Origin: Patagioenas fasciata
Taxonomy: Eukaryota; Chordata; Aves; Columbiformes; Columbidae
Assembly: GCF_037038585.1 (NCBI RefSeq)
Contig: NC_092525.1
Span: 17,712,867 to 17,776,866, forward strand
Direction of reading: 5' to 3'
Length of the DNA stretch: 64,000 nucleotides
In this document: positions 51,101-64,000 of the stretch, piece after piece
Layout of the letters: each line of letters starts with the position of its first letter
Position numbering within the stretch: the first letter of the stretch is position 1
Made by a program: the position numbers and the translations under genes
Notes under the pieces: model-generated
Seen by the model: only the letters and a program-made list of their open reading frames with translations
What the model was told of the DNA's origin: nothing
Database searches by the model: none

Positions 51101-53393
51101 GCGCAGACACCTGCCCCGGCTCCTGCGAGCTCTGCAGGACAACACGTTGCACTTCAAGAGCCAACCCACAGAAACTCCCCATGTTACACAGCAACTCTGC
51201 TGTCTTCAAGGTCCAGTTCCAGTGAACTGCGAAGTGAAACTAAAGATTTTCCCAATTAAAAAAACCCAAACCACCAGGTCAGTGATGGATCAGTGGGAAA
51301 TCCTGGGGGACAGGACTGGCTCTGAGCTCGCTACACCAAACAAACACCCGTTCAATGGCACCATCACCAATAAACATTTTATTCACAAAAATAATTGCAA
51401 ATCTGACACTGCTACAAAGCGGTGCTTCAGGTTGCACTCTCATTGGTGGGAAGCAATTACGTAAATGCTCCAGAAGAGAAAGCCACATAAAGAAAAATTA
51501 TGTCACAGTTTATGAAAGGGGAAAAGAAAAACCCAAAGCCTGTTTTACTGCAAACTGTCAAAGCCAAGGCCAATTGCACAGACCAATGGCTCAATGACAG
51601 AATGACAGTCTTCATGGACTGTGGCTGGAAGGGATGTGTAAAAGGAATAATGACACAATTGATTCATTTTCTTAGATAAATGAGCTATACCTCTGAATGC
51701 TCCTCAAAATTAATTTGCAAGGTCTTAACATTAAGGCTTAATATGTACTTCAGAAGCTGCACGTAGTTCCTCTTAATTGCTTGTCCAGTTCAAATTGCAA
51801 AGGCCTTTCCTGGTGGGCACGGGGCCATAGCAAAAACCCCATCACTCTGCAAAATGCCTGACTTCACTGGGAATTAACACTGAGTCATTAGTAGCAGAGG
51901 TAATTTATGGGGAAGCATTAACAGCTTCACTTTCAGGAGCGAACAGAACCTGTGTACTTAACAATAATAACGCATCTGCTCTGAAAAATCAACGCTCAGA
52001 CTCAGACTGGCTCCAGCAGAACTTGTGGCTGCAGGTGGAGCGTGTCCTTGGTACATCAAGCGGGAATTGAGGCTCAAGTCTCAGCCAGAAATAAGAAAAT
52101 GAGATTTTATTCCTGCATAAAGTGCATTGGCTTCCCTGTGAGAGGAGGACATCACTGTCACCACGTGTAAAACAGCATTAGCTCATGTGCTCAGCTTTGT
52201 TAAACTAACAAACTGACCTGAAGTTGAGGGGAAAAAATAATGGGGAGAACAGCACCTGGTAACTGACCCTGGCTCCTAATTTCCTCTCTCCAGGGCCAAG
52301 AGGACTCAGGATATGCAGGTTTTGGCTTTACACAAGAGCGAAGGTGATGGGTGGGACTGAATGTCCATGTGGTATGGCTGGAAATGCCAGGTTTAGGAAG
52401 TATTTATCAAATAAACTCGCACATGTGCTTCCCGCCTGTCACCATGAGTCGGGACCTGGGCTCACCTGCACTGTCAAGAACTTGGGGACTGGAAACCCAG
52501 TGTGCAGGCTGCTCCAGGAAAGGGACACCGACACTACGGATTTAACTGCTTGGTTCTACAGGAGTTAAAATCTTTTGCTGAAGCAGATGAGCTAGCATTT
52601 GCAGTATTTCTTACATTCACAGCAGGGGTTTTTGTAAACACCCCATCGATTTGTTTTTCCAAGCAGCACCACTTGCTCTGGCCATTGGGAAAAATCCACA
52701 GCTGGGACAGCAGGGAGGACACAGGGGGACAGGCTGGACTCCCAGGGGTGCCAATATTGGGATATTCAGCAAATTCCAGCAAAGGCCAATGTTCTGCGCT
52801 GCTTTTTGAACACAGCAACCCCCGAGCACAGCTGCCTGTGTCACAGCATGTCCAGGCTGCAGACTTGGTACAGTAAAATCAACATGAGCTTCTTCCTTTC
52901 TTAGGATGATCTTCAGATGGAACGCATCGATGTGGGGCAGCAGATCCACGTCCTCACCCCACGGTGTCCAGGGGCTGTTGGATCCGGGGGACAAACCACC
53001 ACAAGAGACAGAACCCACCATCTGCTTTCAGATGAATTCCAGGTTTAGGATTCACCCAGGTGCTAATCCCAGCTTTACTCCTGGAACCCTACAGGAACCT
53101 CCAGGGTTGGCCCTGCAGCCTCCAACCACATTTCCAAGTTACGAACATAAAATGTTTTAATTCCCCCTGCCATCCATAATATTTTTGAAACGAGTACATT
53201 AGATTAGTGTCATATTCAACATTCTTAAACAGAGACCCCCCCAGCAAGATCCAAGTTAGCAGTTTGTTTGAGAAAACGGAATATTTGGGGGTTTTTTAAA
53301 GCTTGTTTTAAAATCAAAGTGCAGATAAATATTTGCTTTGGTCCCTTTTGCTACATAGGATTTATCCCTAATATAGAAGTGTTTCCACACTCC

Positions 53394-54639
53394 TTTAATT
53401 TACTATTGTTGCTGGGTTTTGCCCTTTTGTTTTTAGTTGTCTATGTAAGTTTTACATAAATTTAGCTTTGGAATACACAATATATTCATCTTTCTTGGCT
53501 CCTCAAAATAGTTCTTTGAAAAGGCATGTAGACAAAAATATTTACTAACTATAAAGTAGAAAAAATATATTTGGCTTGCAATTAAGTGTCATCTTCTTTA
53601 CCTGCTTATCCCAGAAAACACTTTGGAAGAGAGGTCAGTTTCAGGGCAGTACCATTTGTACTAGAATCTCATGTTTCACAACAAAAATGTGGATGTTTTA
53701 CCTGCAAGTACATTGTTTTACCCACATAACACCCCACAATTAATGCAGCCATGAGAATTTTGATTCTCACAGCACCGTCCAGACATTGGAACCGTCACTT
53801 TTCAGGGAGCGTTTTCTCCGTGGATACAGATGTTCAGCACGTCTGACTTCCCCGTTTTCTTACAGCTCTTCAATGCTACTGATTAATATTTTCAATTGAC
53901 TTTAGAAGAGGCCCCGTAACAGCAGCCGCAAGTTTGTCATCACCGGTCAGGGCCTCTCTTTTAATGCCTGAAATCTGGTGTTGCAGCTGCTGTTCCCTGG
54001 GGACATCAGGATTTTGGAGAAAAAAAAGCCTAACAACTTGTGCTTGTACAGTGCATCCATTTACCATCGATGTACAATAACCTGTTGACTGAACACCCAG
54101 TGGCTGCACCGCATCCAGGTCAACTCAATATCGCAAAACATTCCCAGTGAAATAACACCTTCCAGCTTTTCCCCCAAAAAACACCACAGATGTATATATT
54201 TCAATCCACACGAGGTCACTCCTTTCGATCTTGCCCTTGGGGTCTGCAAACAAACCCTAAATTAAGAACAAGCTCTTCCAGCACAGTTTGTTGACGTATT
54301 TGAAGAGATTCTTTACTCCTCAACAGCAGAAACGTGCGTGTGGGTCCCTGGGGATAACACGGGGCTGGTTGACACCAAGTTCAAGTGTGGTTCTTCATGG
54401 GGTGCTCAGACCCAACAAGCATCAACACGAGGTAATTTGGCACCAGACGCTGACTCGAATACAATCAAATCTCCAGAGGAAGGACTCACATTTGAAAATT
54501 AGGTCAAGAAGCGGAATTTCTTCCTACTAAAATCCTGGCACTCAAATACAGACCTCAGCTTCAAACCAGGAATGCTCCTGAAAGAAGTCAGGAAAAATGG
54601 GAACTTCTCAACACCTAAAAAAACATTAAGCGCATCAAA
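53394..54639 (-). other. LEPR: Probable LEPR 3' untranslated region, end not determined
   Basis: The sequence downstream of the LEPR stop codon has no supported coding exon and should hold the 3' UTR. No canonical minus-strand AATAAA was seen close to the stop. ATTAAA-type hexamers occur on the minus strand at 53,960-53,965 and 53,394-53,399 and are the nearest candidates that I noticed. The boundary given is only the farther of these two. Transcript data would be needed to place the true end. Confidence 0.35.
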
Positions 54640-55446
54640 TCACGGTGTGATGAGTTCCAAGTTTTCCTCTGTGGGCTCCTGCACCTTGACAGCCGCCATC
54701 TGGAACTGCGGCACGTATGGCACACCGGCTTTGTACTTCAGGCTGCTCTGGAGAAACGTGTTTAAATCAGGTGGCGGATGCTGAAGAAACCCCCCATCCT
54801 TGAGCAGATCGGTTGGATGGAACTGACACATCACCCTGGAATTTTCTGTTAAAAAAATGTCATTTTCTCTGTTTTCCAAGGATGTTACCCCCAGATAATA
54901 CAGGCTCCGTTCAGGACTGTCTCCGTCTGCGAAAGCGTTATCGTGATCTGAAGGCTCTGAAAACCCCTCCGAAGAAATAATGGAAAGGGACAGAGACTTG
55001 CCAGGCGGGTCGGGAAACGCGAGGAACGTCCCGTTTCCCACCTCCCAGGAGCCGCCCAAGCAGGCGCCTGGAACTGAGGAATCTTCAGCTATGAAGCAAC
55101 TTCGTAAATTGATTTTCTGTTCATAAAGCCCACCTGATCGGGAGTTACTGATAACGGCAGCGTATTTAATATCGGACTGCCTTGTTGTTTCCGCGCTGAT
55201 TTGGTGATCCTGGGAGCTCTCGGAGAAGCTGCTGCTACTGAAGTGGCTGCTGGAACAAGCTGAGTCGTGCTCAGGGTCTTGAATTTTTGTAAACATTGGA
55301 TCAATTACCAAAAAATCTTGTGCCTCTTCTTTTTTCAAGGCTTTAGTGACGCTGATGTCCTCCAGCACAATTTCTGGTTCCAGAAGAAGAGGCTCAAACG
55401 ACATTGCTTCGGGGTGCTTGATAAAAAGATGCTCAAAAGTTTCAGG
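54640..55446 (-). CDS. LEPR: LEPR terminal coding exon, long-form signalling tail
   Basis: This 807-nt exon encodes 268 residues and a TGA stop at 54,640-54,642. It starts PETFEHLFIKH, the exact start of the long-form (LEPRb) tail in mammals. Signalling tyrosines are visible: exon residue 95 in KYAAVISN (codon 55,164-55,162; SHP2/SOCS3 site, mouse Tyr985), residue 184 in YYLGVTS (54,897-54,895; STAT5 site, mouse Tyr1077) and residue 244 in YVPQF (54,717-54,715; YXXQ STAT3 site, mouse Tyr1138). The sequence between these motifs is strongly diverged and includes a serine-rich run near residues 65-78. The tail ends 24 residues after the STAT3 tyrosine. An intact long-form tail implies full JAK-STAT signalling capacity. 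Confidence 0.97.
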   Translation of the reverse strand, partial: PETFEHLFIKHPEAMSFEPLLLEPEIVLEDISVTKALKKEEAQDFLVIDPMFTKIQDPEHDSACSSSHFSSSSFSESSQDHQISAETTRQSDIKYAAVISNSRSGGLYEQKINLRSCFIAEDSSVPGACLGGSWEVGNGTFLAFPDPPGKSLSLSIISSEGFSEPSDHDNAFADGDSPERSLYYLGVTSLENRENDIFLTENSRVMCQFHPTDLLKDGGFLQHPPPDLNTFLQSSLKYKAGVPYVPQFQMAAVKVQEPTEENLELITP

Positions 55447-57783
<2,337 letters not shown>

Positions 57784-58431
57784 TCAGGTAAATTGTGGAA
57801 TTAGTATTGTTCTCATCTGCTCTGCTGTCATCATTTACTTTTGCTGGGTCAGACAAGGGATCTGCACCATTTTATTTACCAGAACACTGGGACAATGAAA
57901 CAAGCATTTCACACATTATAGATACCCAAAATTTAATAGAAGAAATAAAGAAGTGACATCCCAGCTGGCAGCTTTGCAAAATATAAAAGGTTTGGGCAGT
58001 CTTTGCTGAGTATGACCCCAACCCACCTTCCACAAAACCTGGAGGGATCTTCTTCAATTGGCTTTTGCTTCAGACCTTAGTTTGCAATGACAATTAAACC
58101 TGGAGCTCGGAGTGCTCAAAGCACAAGACAGTCCTGACCTTGCCCACAGATCACGCTGCAGGAATATGGAGTGTGTGACACAGGCTGAGGTGACACTTCA
58201 CGGTGCAAAGGTACACCAAACCCCAGAGGGCAGCACCCGACCTGCACAGGGTAACAAGCCCACTTTAATTCTCGGTGCTGTACTCCAGAGGCTCCACTGC
58301 CTTTCATACAGTCCATCAAATAGACGATAAAAATAATTCCTGGCTTTCCCCAGAAAGACTCAGTTGAGCAGAGCAGCAGCATCTCAGCTGCATCACGCTC
58401 TGCTGTGATGTTCACACAATAAACTACGTAC

Positions 58432-58534
58432 CTCTGGTGCGAAACCAGCAGCGCTCCAAGCAACAAAACCGACGTTGAAATAACTATGGGCAGAACCACA
58501 GAGAGGCTGGTGTTATTCTCATTCTCATATCCAC
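58432..58534 (-). CDS. LEPR: LEPR exon encoding the transmembrane segment
   Basis: This 103-nt exon encodes a short acidic stalk (GYENENNTSLS) followed by the hydrophobic stretch VVLPIVISTSVLLLGALLV and the membrane-exit residues SHQR. The mammalian exon has the same layout, ending SHQR before the box 1 exon. The stalk holds the sequon NNTS. The acceptor is TTTCCAG and the donor is GTACGT. The last codon (AG plus A) is completed in the next exon. Confidence 0.95.
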
Positions 58535-59010
58535 CTGGAAATCAAAGGAATTCAGTTCATAATGCAGTGAAATAATTGGTCTGTGAACTAACAGTTTGCA
58601 ACAGGGAAATAAACAGTAGAAACAACTACTTAAACACAAAAAACCCTTGATAAACAGTTTTATTGCAGAAAAACAAACTTTTACCTTGACAACTAACAGA
58701 CTAAAAGGAATTATTTTAAATCTTGCAGTGCCTCCCCCAGCCCCTGTGGGAGGTGCCCACTGCTCCCTTGCTATTAAGAAATGGAATCGGAGCACCTGAA
58801 ACAAGAGTCAATGACCAGAGAAGGAAGAATCTCAGGGTCCCAGGATGAGCTCTTAGTTTAGTGTGTGGAAATGCAGGTCCCTCGCTCAAATAATCCCACT
58901 GAGTTTGCAAATGAAAGCAATTAAATCACTGCTTATAGTTATATTGCAATTATTTTATTATTGCCTTTTTTTCTGATAACATACAGACTTCTCCCACATT
59001 TAAAGTTTAC

Positions 59011-59154
59011 CTTTACAAGCTGCTATTTCATAAACCACATAAAGATCCTGTAAGTCACCTTTGGTAAAATGATCTGTCGTTGTGGCTTTGCCAACTCCTC
59101 CAGCAAACACAGGGCACAGGCTGAACTGGTACTTCTCAACCAGAATAAAGTGAT
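59011..59154 (-). CDS. LEPR: LEPR exon, last extracellular fibronectin III domain (second part)
   Basis: This 144-nt exon lies between an acceptor ending TTTCCAG and the donor GTAAAC. Joined to the preceding exon it reads YYIYDHFILVEKYQFSL, very close to the mammalian YYIHDHFIPIEKYQFSL. It continues CPVFAGGVGKATTTDHF and a divergent linker, TKGDLQDLYVVYEIAACK. It ends in phase 1 just before the transmembrane exon. The linker is the least conserved part of the segment, as is usual for juxtamembrane stalks. Confidence 0.93.
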
Positions 59155-59653
59155 CTGGAAAGAGGAAATCGGCCTTTTGAATCAAAACTGTTCTCCTACT
59201 TTTAAACAATTATCTCACAGAGGATCTGGTCACATATCAGAGTTCAGATCGGCCCCGAGAGGGAAATCTTTTATAGATACAGACTTTAATAGCAGAAGAT
59301 TAAAACTATTGATCTGTACCGAATAATCTAGCATTATTCTGTCACAGAATGAACACCTTTATGGAGCTAATGTAAAAATTTCTAAGATTAAAGCTGAACG
59401 GCAAGTGGAATGCACATATTAACGTAGATAATTGTCTGCTGGACTCAATAATCCAGAATTTCACTGTATTGCTAAAAATGGCTTCATTCTTTGTTAACCT
59501 GATTATTAATGCAACATTCAGTCCTGAGAATTACTCTACTGGTTCTCACCATAAAAGCCATCAGGGAGTGAGGGAAAAAGGGAATGTGAGAGCTTAATAA
59601 TGCTACATCTTTCTGTTCCATAACAATGAACATATTTTCAAATGCACACTCAC

Positions 59654-59836
59654 CATAAATATAATATTGACTAATATTTGGAGGAACTCGCACCCACTTC
59701 AGCTCCTCTTCTTTGTTAAGGTGCTTCCATTCAATAACAAAAGATGTTATCGTGTATATTTGAGGCGAAAGTGTCCAAACGAGAAGCACACAGGTGCTGT
59801 TCACCAGGTACGCGTGGAGCGACTCCACCGCGCTCA
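59654..59836 (-). CDS. LEPR: LEPR exon, last extracellular fibronectin III domain (first part)
   Basis: This 183-nt exon runs from an acceptor ending CTGCCAG to the donor GTGAGT. After the split codon it reads SAVESLHAYLVNSTCVLLV and continues through FVIEWKHLNKEEELKWVRV to YYIY plus one base. The mammalian counterpart has SAYPLNSSCVIVSW and FIIEWKNLN, so the assignment is firm. Residues VNSTC include a sequon. This is the first half of the membrane-proximal fibronectin III domain. Confidence 0.95.
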
Positions 59837-60961
59837 CTGGCAGGAGGAGAAAACAGCCGTGAATGACATGAGGAGATGTGTATAATACAAACTACACACA
59901 CACAAATTACTGCTATGGCTTCAGTACTTTATCGTTTGCTTCTTTAATTTTTATCTCCTATATAATAAAGCCTGATCTTCAGTTCGCATCAGCAGACGTA
60001 TTTCTCTTTAAGCCAGCAAAGCTTGGTTTACACCAACTAGTCCTGAATATTGAACAGATCAAGCTTCTTAGCAGACACCAAAAAAAAAAAATACTGATTT
60101 TCATGTGCACCTCCTTAATTGTCACTCTTCAACCAAAAAATTATCAACAACTGAACTGCCAACATTCAGCTAGTACAGCACAAACTGAGGGGCCGTAAGC
60201 AAAATCCTATTAAATCTCTAAGTCACACACCGCGATCACAGTGCAGGTGGACAAACACTTCCCATGACACCTGCTTCCAACCACAGGGTTCCCAGAACAT
60301 GCTCACACACAGTATCAGAAAGAATTTTACTCATAAAAATGCTTGAAAAATTGCATTACAGCAGGTGAGTTTCAAGAACAGCACTAATGTTCGCACAGTA
60401 TTTGCATATGAATGTTACACAACTGGAGTATTCAAAAGCAACAGCCTTTATTTTAGTAATACAGCAGAGTGCAGCCGAATTAATGAGGAGGCTGCTGAGG
60501 AAGTAAAGCCAAACCTCTGCAAAGTATGTACCCTGGCAGCCCGTCAGGTGAGCAGCCAGAGAAATGAGACCGTATTGCATTTTGGAAACAACAAAACATT
60601 CCTCAGCAGGAACGCTGGGTGTTCCCAACACGAAGTAGATGAAAGATCAGTTCTACATTATTGTTTTATTTTTCTTCTATTAATTACTTTATATTCTATT
60701 AGTGAAGACAGCTCAGTGAAAGACAACTCTTTTCCCAACCCAAAGATCATTAAGACTTTCAGGCAACGGAAATTTCATTTTTCAAATAGCTCTGCTGGTG
60801 AGACACAGAATCTGTTTCCCATATACAGCTGAACATTTAATCAGAAAGCATTTTTTATTCTAACAAAGGCCATTTTATTACACAGAAAACTTTGCCCATA
60901 AACATCCCAAGGATTCATAACATTTTCCACATCTCCAAATGGTTACAGTTGGTATTCTTAC

Positions 60962-61178
60962 CTGTGCTCATTTGCTGTGACAGAGTCAAATTAAAATTAA
61001 TTGAAGAAACTCCCATTGAATTCATGGCTAAAACTGTGACAGCATGTGTGTGTTCAGTCCACGGAAATGAGCAGGTAGTGCCGTTATCCACATATTCTGA
61101 CCACGTGGTGTTTCCTGACGTCTGATGCTTTATAACATAGCGGCTCACGCTGCACAAGGAGCGATTCTGCATCAGTGG
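60962..61178 (-). CDS. LEPR: LEPR exon, membrane-proximal fibronectin III domain
   Basis: This 217-nt exon starts [19 protein letters not shown] and ends QQMST plus one base, before the donor GTAAGA. The content aligns by eye with the mammalian segment containing SLCSVQRY, TWSEDV and NSIGAS. It forms much of a fibronectin III domain between the ligand-binding module and the membrane, a region needed for receptor activation rather than high-affinity binding. Sequons NRS, NTT, NGT and NLT are visible. The exon ends in phase 1, matching the next exon. Confidence 0.95.
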
Positions 61179-61879
61179 CTGCAGCAAACACTGGCGTTAA
61201 TTCACCTCCCAGGCTTTCGTTTCAAAAGCAAATGTTATTTGGGCAGAAGCCGCTGGTCCAATTTTAAGAAAACACGACCCAAGAAGGATATCCTATAGAC
61301 TGGCTACCGTCCTTTTAGCAAGGGGACTATAGTCCATTTAAAGACTTCATTTCTTGTCTCTCCCTCCAGGACCTGACACACTCACTGCATTTCCAGTGCT
61401 AGGAGGGCAGGGGGGACAAGGAAACACAAACTTTTGGACTCCTCTAGTAACTCACTGTTTTATGTCAGTATTTTTCAGGATGGAAAACCCAGCACAGGTG
61501 ACTGTTTGCACATGAAACACAGGCAAAGAGGGGTGGGCACTCAATGATGTACTTTTTTTCTCTGTCTGGCATTAACCTTTCCCGGCAGCTTTGCACAGTT
61601 TGCAGGCAGTCCCAGTGCTGTTTATACGGGCAGCTGTTGGGAGGTAGCAGCACGTTCCTCTCAGGGATCTGGGGCAGCAGAACTTGGCCACTGAAAACTG
61701 AATCTCATTCTAACTTCCAGTCTTCAATTCCATGTTACTAAATTTTTTCTGACTATTAGAACAAATTGCATTTTAAGTCTCGGTTTCATGGCATTTGTAT
61801 AACTAAGACTGAAAGTGCAGACTGATGGGAACATGTCATACAGCAGCGACACTTTAGCTGCGTTAGGACAGGTCCTCAG

Positions 61880-62015
61880 CACAGGACAGACCTGGACCTG
61901 CTGGAGAGGGGCCAGAGGAGCCACCGAAATGATCCAAGGCTGCAACAGCTCTGCTGGGAGGACAGGCTGAGAGAGCTGGGGTGTTCAGCTGGAGAAGAGA
62001 AGCTCTGGGAAGACC
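61880..62015 (+). repeat. CR1-type LINE fragment in a LEPR intron
   Basis: The stretch contains the phrases GGAGAGGGGCCAGAGGAGCC and GGACAGGCTGAGAGAGCTGG in CR1 sense orientation, opposite to LEPR. The same phrases occur in the CR1 copies near 21.2 kb and, inverted, near 49.7 kb. The terminal 3' part of the element is missing. Confidence 0.75.
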
Positions 62016-62732
62016 TACAATTTTATAAGTCAGACAGCGGGCCTGGTCTCTGCACAAAGGCAAGGAAGTTTGCAGCTTGTCCAGAGGTCTGACGGCTCTT
62101 CTCAAGCAGCGAGGACTGCAAGACTTCAGGAATAATGGGCTGTTCCCCATGGCTGTGCTGCAGGCCCACATATAGTTTGCCATGGCTGCACCTCAGATGG
62201 GTCCACTCTACCAAAATCAGCTCTTTCAGTCTGGAAACACACCTGCTATCAGTGAAGTCTCTGCTGAGCCTCACTGACCTCTCAACCCTCCAGAGCAACC
62301 ATACAGCACTACAGAAGTGTCTGTCCTACCTCATTACTATAAACTTGGTAATGAGTAGGGTTCAAAATCAGGGCAAGGTGTGCCAGCTATCTGCAGGAAA
62401 GGCTACAGAGAATAAAAACAGAAAGGACAAAAGTAACAAAACCAGGAGGGAGTAAAGCACAAGCCAGGCTGAGCCAGGGCAGCAGAACCATCTCACTTTG
62501 TGTTGCAGAATTACAATCAATAACCACCTGCAACCTCTACCTGCTGTAGTATTAGCCAAACAAGTGTCAGTAGCACAAGTTAAGTCATATGACAAATGCA
62601 TACAAAGTCCCATCAACAGTGACCACCCAAGTTTGCCTCCCAGAGCAGCATGTGCTTGTCGTTCTCCCTTTTGGGTGATTCTACCAGCGGTTTTTGGATC
62701 AAAGTGAAAAACCGAAAGGTCATTGCTCTCAC

Positions 62733-62815
62733 CTTCCACAGGAGCGTAACATTTTTCTGCCTCCTTGCCGGATCTTCAATAATAATTCTCCAGAATTCAG
62801 GGCCCTGTAAGGGAG
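62733..62815 (-). CDS. LEPR: LEPR exon encoding the start of the membrane-proximal fibronectin III region
   Basis: This short 83-nt exon encodes APLQGPEFWRIIIEDPARRQ and then KNVTLLWK before the donor GTGAGA. The acceptor is the CAG ending at 62,816. A second CAG closer to GGCCCT was rejected because it breaks the frame left by the previous exon. With the chosen acceptor the join reads K-A-P-L-Q-G-P-E-F-W, the same length as the mammalian K-V-P-M-R-G-P-E-F-W. KNVT is a candidate N-glycosylation sequon. The exon ends in phase 0. Confidence 0.92.
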
Positions 62816-62904
62816 CTGCAAGATTGCAGAGTTTTGAACGAACAGCATCAGATCTCAGTCTGAAGCCAGTCGGGCCACCCAAGCGTGCTCTGGAGCACAC
62901 GTAC

Positions 62905-63064
62905 CTTTGACGTCTTTCACAAGCGTGTGGGCTGATCCGCTCCAGTTGCTCCAGTAACCTGCTCCAGTCAGCTCTCTGCACCGGACCTGAACAACATACT
63001 CAACGCAAAGTTTCTGAACTTGTATCACAGCTGATCTTGTTGGTGCATTTGAAACTTCATAAAG
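62905..63064 (-). CDS. LEPR: LEPR exon carrying the WSXWS motif
   Basis: This 160-nt exon lies between an acceptor ending in TTTACAG and the donor GTACGT. It starts LYEVSNAPT and ends in a split codon (phase 1). It encodes YWSNWS at 62,939-62,956, the WSXWS signature of class I cytokine receptors, which stabilises the second domain of the ligand-binding module. Two cysteines (KLCVEY and VRCREL) lie at positions conserved in leptin receptors. The intron that follows is only 89 bp (62,816-62,904). Confidence 0.95.
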
Positions 63065-63302
63065 CTGTAAACAGAAGCCAAAATATTTAGAGTAAGAACA
63101 AAAGGCTGTTTAGACATCTGATACAAAACTCCTGAAAATGAACCCAATGAGAAAGTGCCCTAATCAGTAATATTCCTGTGCTAGATAATGCAAATAACCG
63201 TGATTCATCACATGCCCCAAATTCCACAAAAAAACAGTTAAGACATTAAATGACAGCACCACAACAATTCGTGCTCCAGTCTAGACTAAAAAAAGACAGT
63301 AC

Positions 63303-63451
63303 CTCCCATGTAATTTCTTCCCTGTTCACAGCATACCGAATCTGAAATGTAAGATCATCATTTGCAAATATTGGGTTTGTCCAGCTCACGTTCAGCACCC
63401 CAACATTCCTGGTGATTTCTGCTTTAACATTGGAGGGAGGAAGCAGTTTCA
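63303..63451 (-). CDS. LEPR: LEPR exon: start of the second domain of the leptin-binding cytokine homology region
   Basis: This 149-nt exon begins after an acceptor ending in TTTCTAG and ends before the donor GTACTG at 63302. Two bases complete a codon, followed by 49 full codons. The peptide contains KLLPPSNVKAEIT and ends in ITWE. It matches the stretch of vertebrate leptin receptors that starts the C-terminal fibronectin III-like half of the leptin-binding cytokine homology region. The preceding exon was not found in the remaining 549 bases of the window. The exon ends in phase 0, which fits the next exon. Confidence 0.93.
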
Positions 63452-64000
63452 CTAGAAAATGGAAAGAAAAATAAACAGTATAATGTCTGCACTAACATTT
63501 CTCTTTAAATCCAATCATCGTGGTTTACTCTCTCCTGTCCTGAGGGCGGCAGGTAACACATCTCTGCTATTCCAGGTAAAGCTGGACTATAACACAAATC
63601 AAAGCAATTCCCCCATCCAGGCTGCCCGGCCGACTCACTCCAGATCAAAGCATTGCAGACTAAAAAAGGCAATGTCTGTCTCATGGGAAACTCATTCCAA
63701 TTTGGACACAAACTAAAATTACTAAAAAAATATTAAGTTGAAAAATCAAAATCAAAGTTTCCTACAGAATAAACACATAATGATCTATTTTATTATTCTG
63801 CTTTACTTCATATAGCCCTTCTGTGGCCTAGCTGCCATGTTTCCTCTCTATGTAAGTTCACATTTGTGTCCAAAAAATACACAGCCCAATGAACGCTCTG
63901 AGTCACAGACCAGATAATCAGACGTGCTTTGCACATTTTGCAGTGTTTGAAAACGCTCAAGCACTGCTCCTGCCTCTTGCTTTTATACAAATTTAGGTAA
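63452..64000 (-). other. LEPR: LEPR intron, partial
   Basis: This is intron upstream of the first LEPR exon in the window. No translated segment resembling the expected preceding leptin-receptor exon was found, so that exon lies beyond 64,000. Nothing else was recognised here. Confidence 0.8.

Larger units (their letters stand above)
38383..53393. other. Interval between LEPR 3' end and PDE4B promoter
   Basis: About 15 kb separate the likely end of LEPR from the CpG island. Apart from the repeats, solo LTR, coding-like fragment and GC-rich patch listed separately, the DNA shows no supported gene. Long chance frames occur in GC-richer parts (45.5-46.8 kb and 49.9-50.6 kb). A-runs at about 41,488 and 41,580 are simple tracts without an associated gene copy. 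Confidence 0.6.

Noticed and set aside
62733-62805. Alternative acceptor (TTACAG before GGCCCT) for the third LEPR exon
   Set aside because: It gives the wrong phase after the upstream exon and leads to an immediate TGA; the CAG ending at 62,816 keeps the frame and the mammalian length.
63505-63990. Candidate further LEPR exon near the window end
   Set aside because: The minus-strand frames here do not resemble the expected leptin-receptor segment and lack matching splice phases.

Overview
This is vertebrate nuclear DNA, most likely from a bird. Coding sequence is sparse and split by GT-AG introns. Interspersed repeats are mainly short 3' fragments of CR1-type LINEs, the dominant avian retrotransposon. 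There is one CpG island and no prokaryotic gene organisation. The species cannot be told from the window. All genes that I can support lie on the minus strand, so transcription runs from high to low coordinates.

Region 1 (54.6-64.0 kb) is the 3' half of the leptin receptor gene LEPR. Nine consecutive coding exons were placed by hand, with junction phases that agree throughout. They carry the second WSXWS cytokine-receptor motif, the membrane-proximal fibronectin III domains, the transmembrane segment, the box 1 JAK2-binding motif, and a final 807-nt exon encoding the long-form cytoplasmic tail with its conserved signalling tyrosines. The gene is open at the window end; its 5' exons lie beyond 64,000.

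Region 2 (about 38.1-54.6 kb) is the interval between LEPR and PDE4B. It holds CR1 fragments, a 520-bp solo LTR flanked by an exact 5-bp target-site duplication (44,377-44,906), an unidentified coding-like fragment with a frameshift (39.5-40.0 kb), and two GC-rich patches.

Region 3 (1-38.1 kb) is the 5' end of PDE4B (cAMP phosphodiesterase 4B). A CpG island at about 37.2-38.05 kb contains a strong minus-strand splice donor and is the likely promoter. The first coding exon of the long isoform PDE4B1 is at 13,747-13,858 and the isoform-specific second coding exon is at 11,284-11,519. The rest is intron. The exons for UCR1, UCR2 and the catalytic domain must lie beyond position 1.

LEPR followed by PDE4B in the same orientation is the order known from other vertebrates, so the locus looks syntenic and single-copy. 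I found no undescribed multi-gene system. The most notable observations are a pair of direct repeats of about 250 bp bracketing the PDE4B1-specific exon, the solo LTR, a weak splice donor just before the LEPR long-tail exon that could permit a short receptor, and the unidentified fragment at 39.5-40.0 kb.
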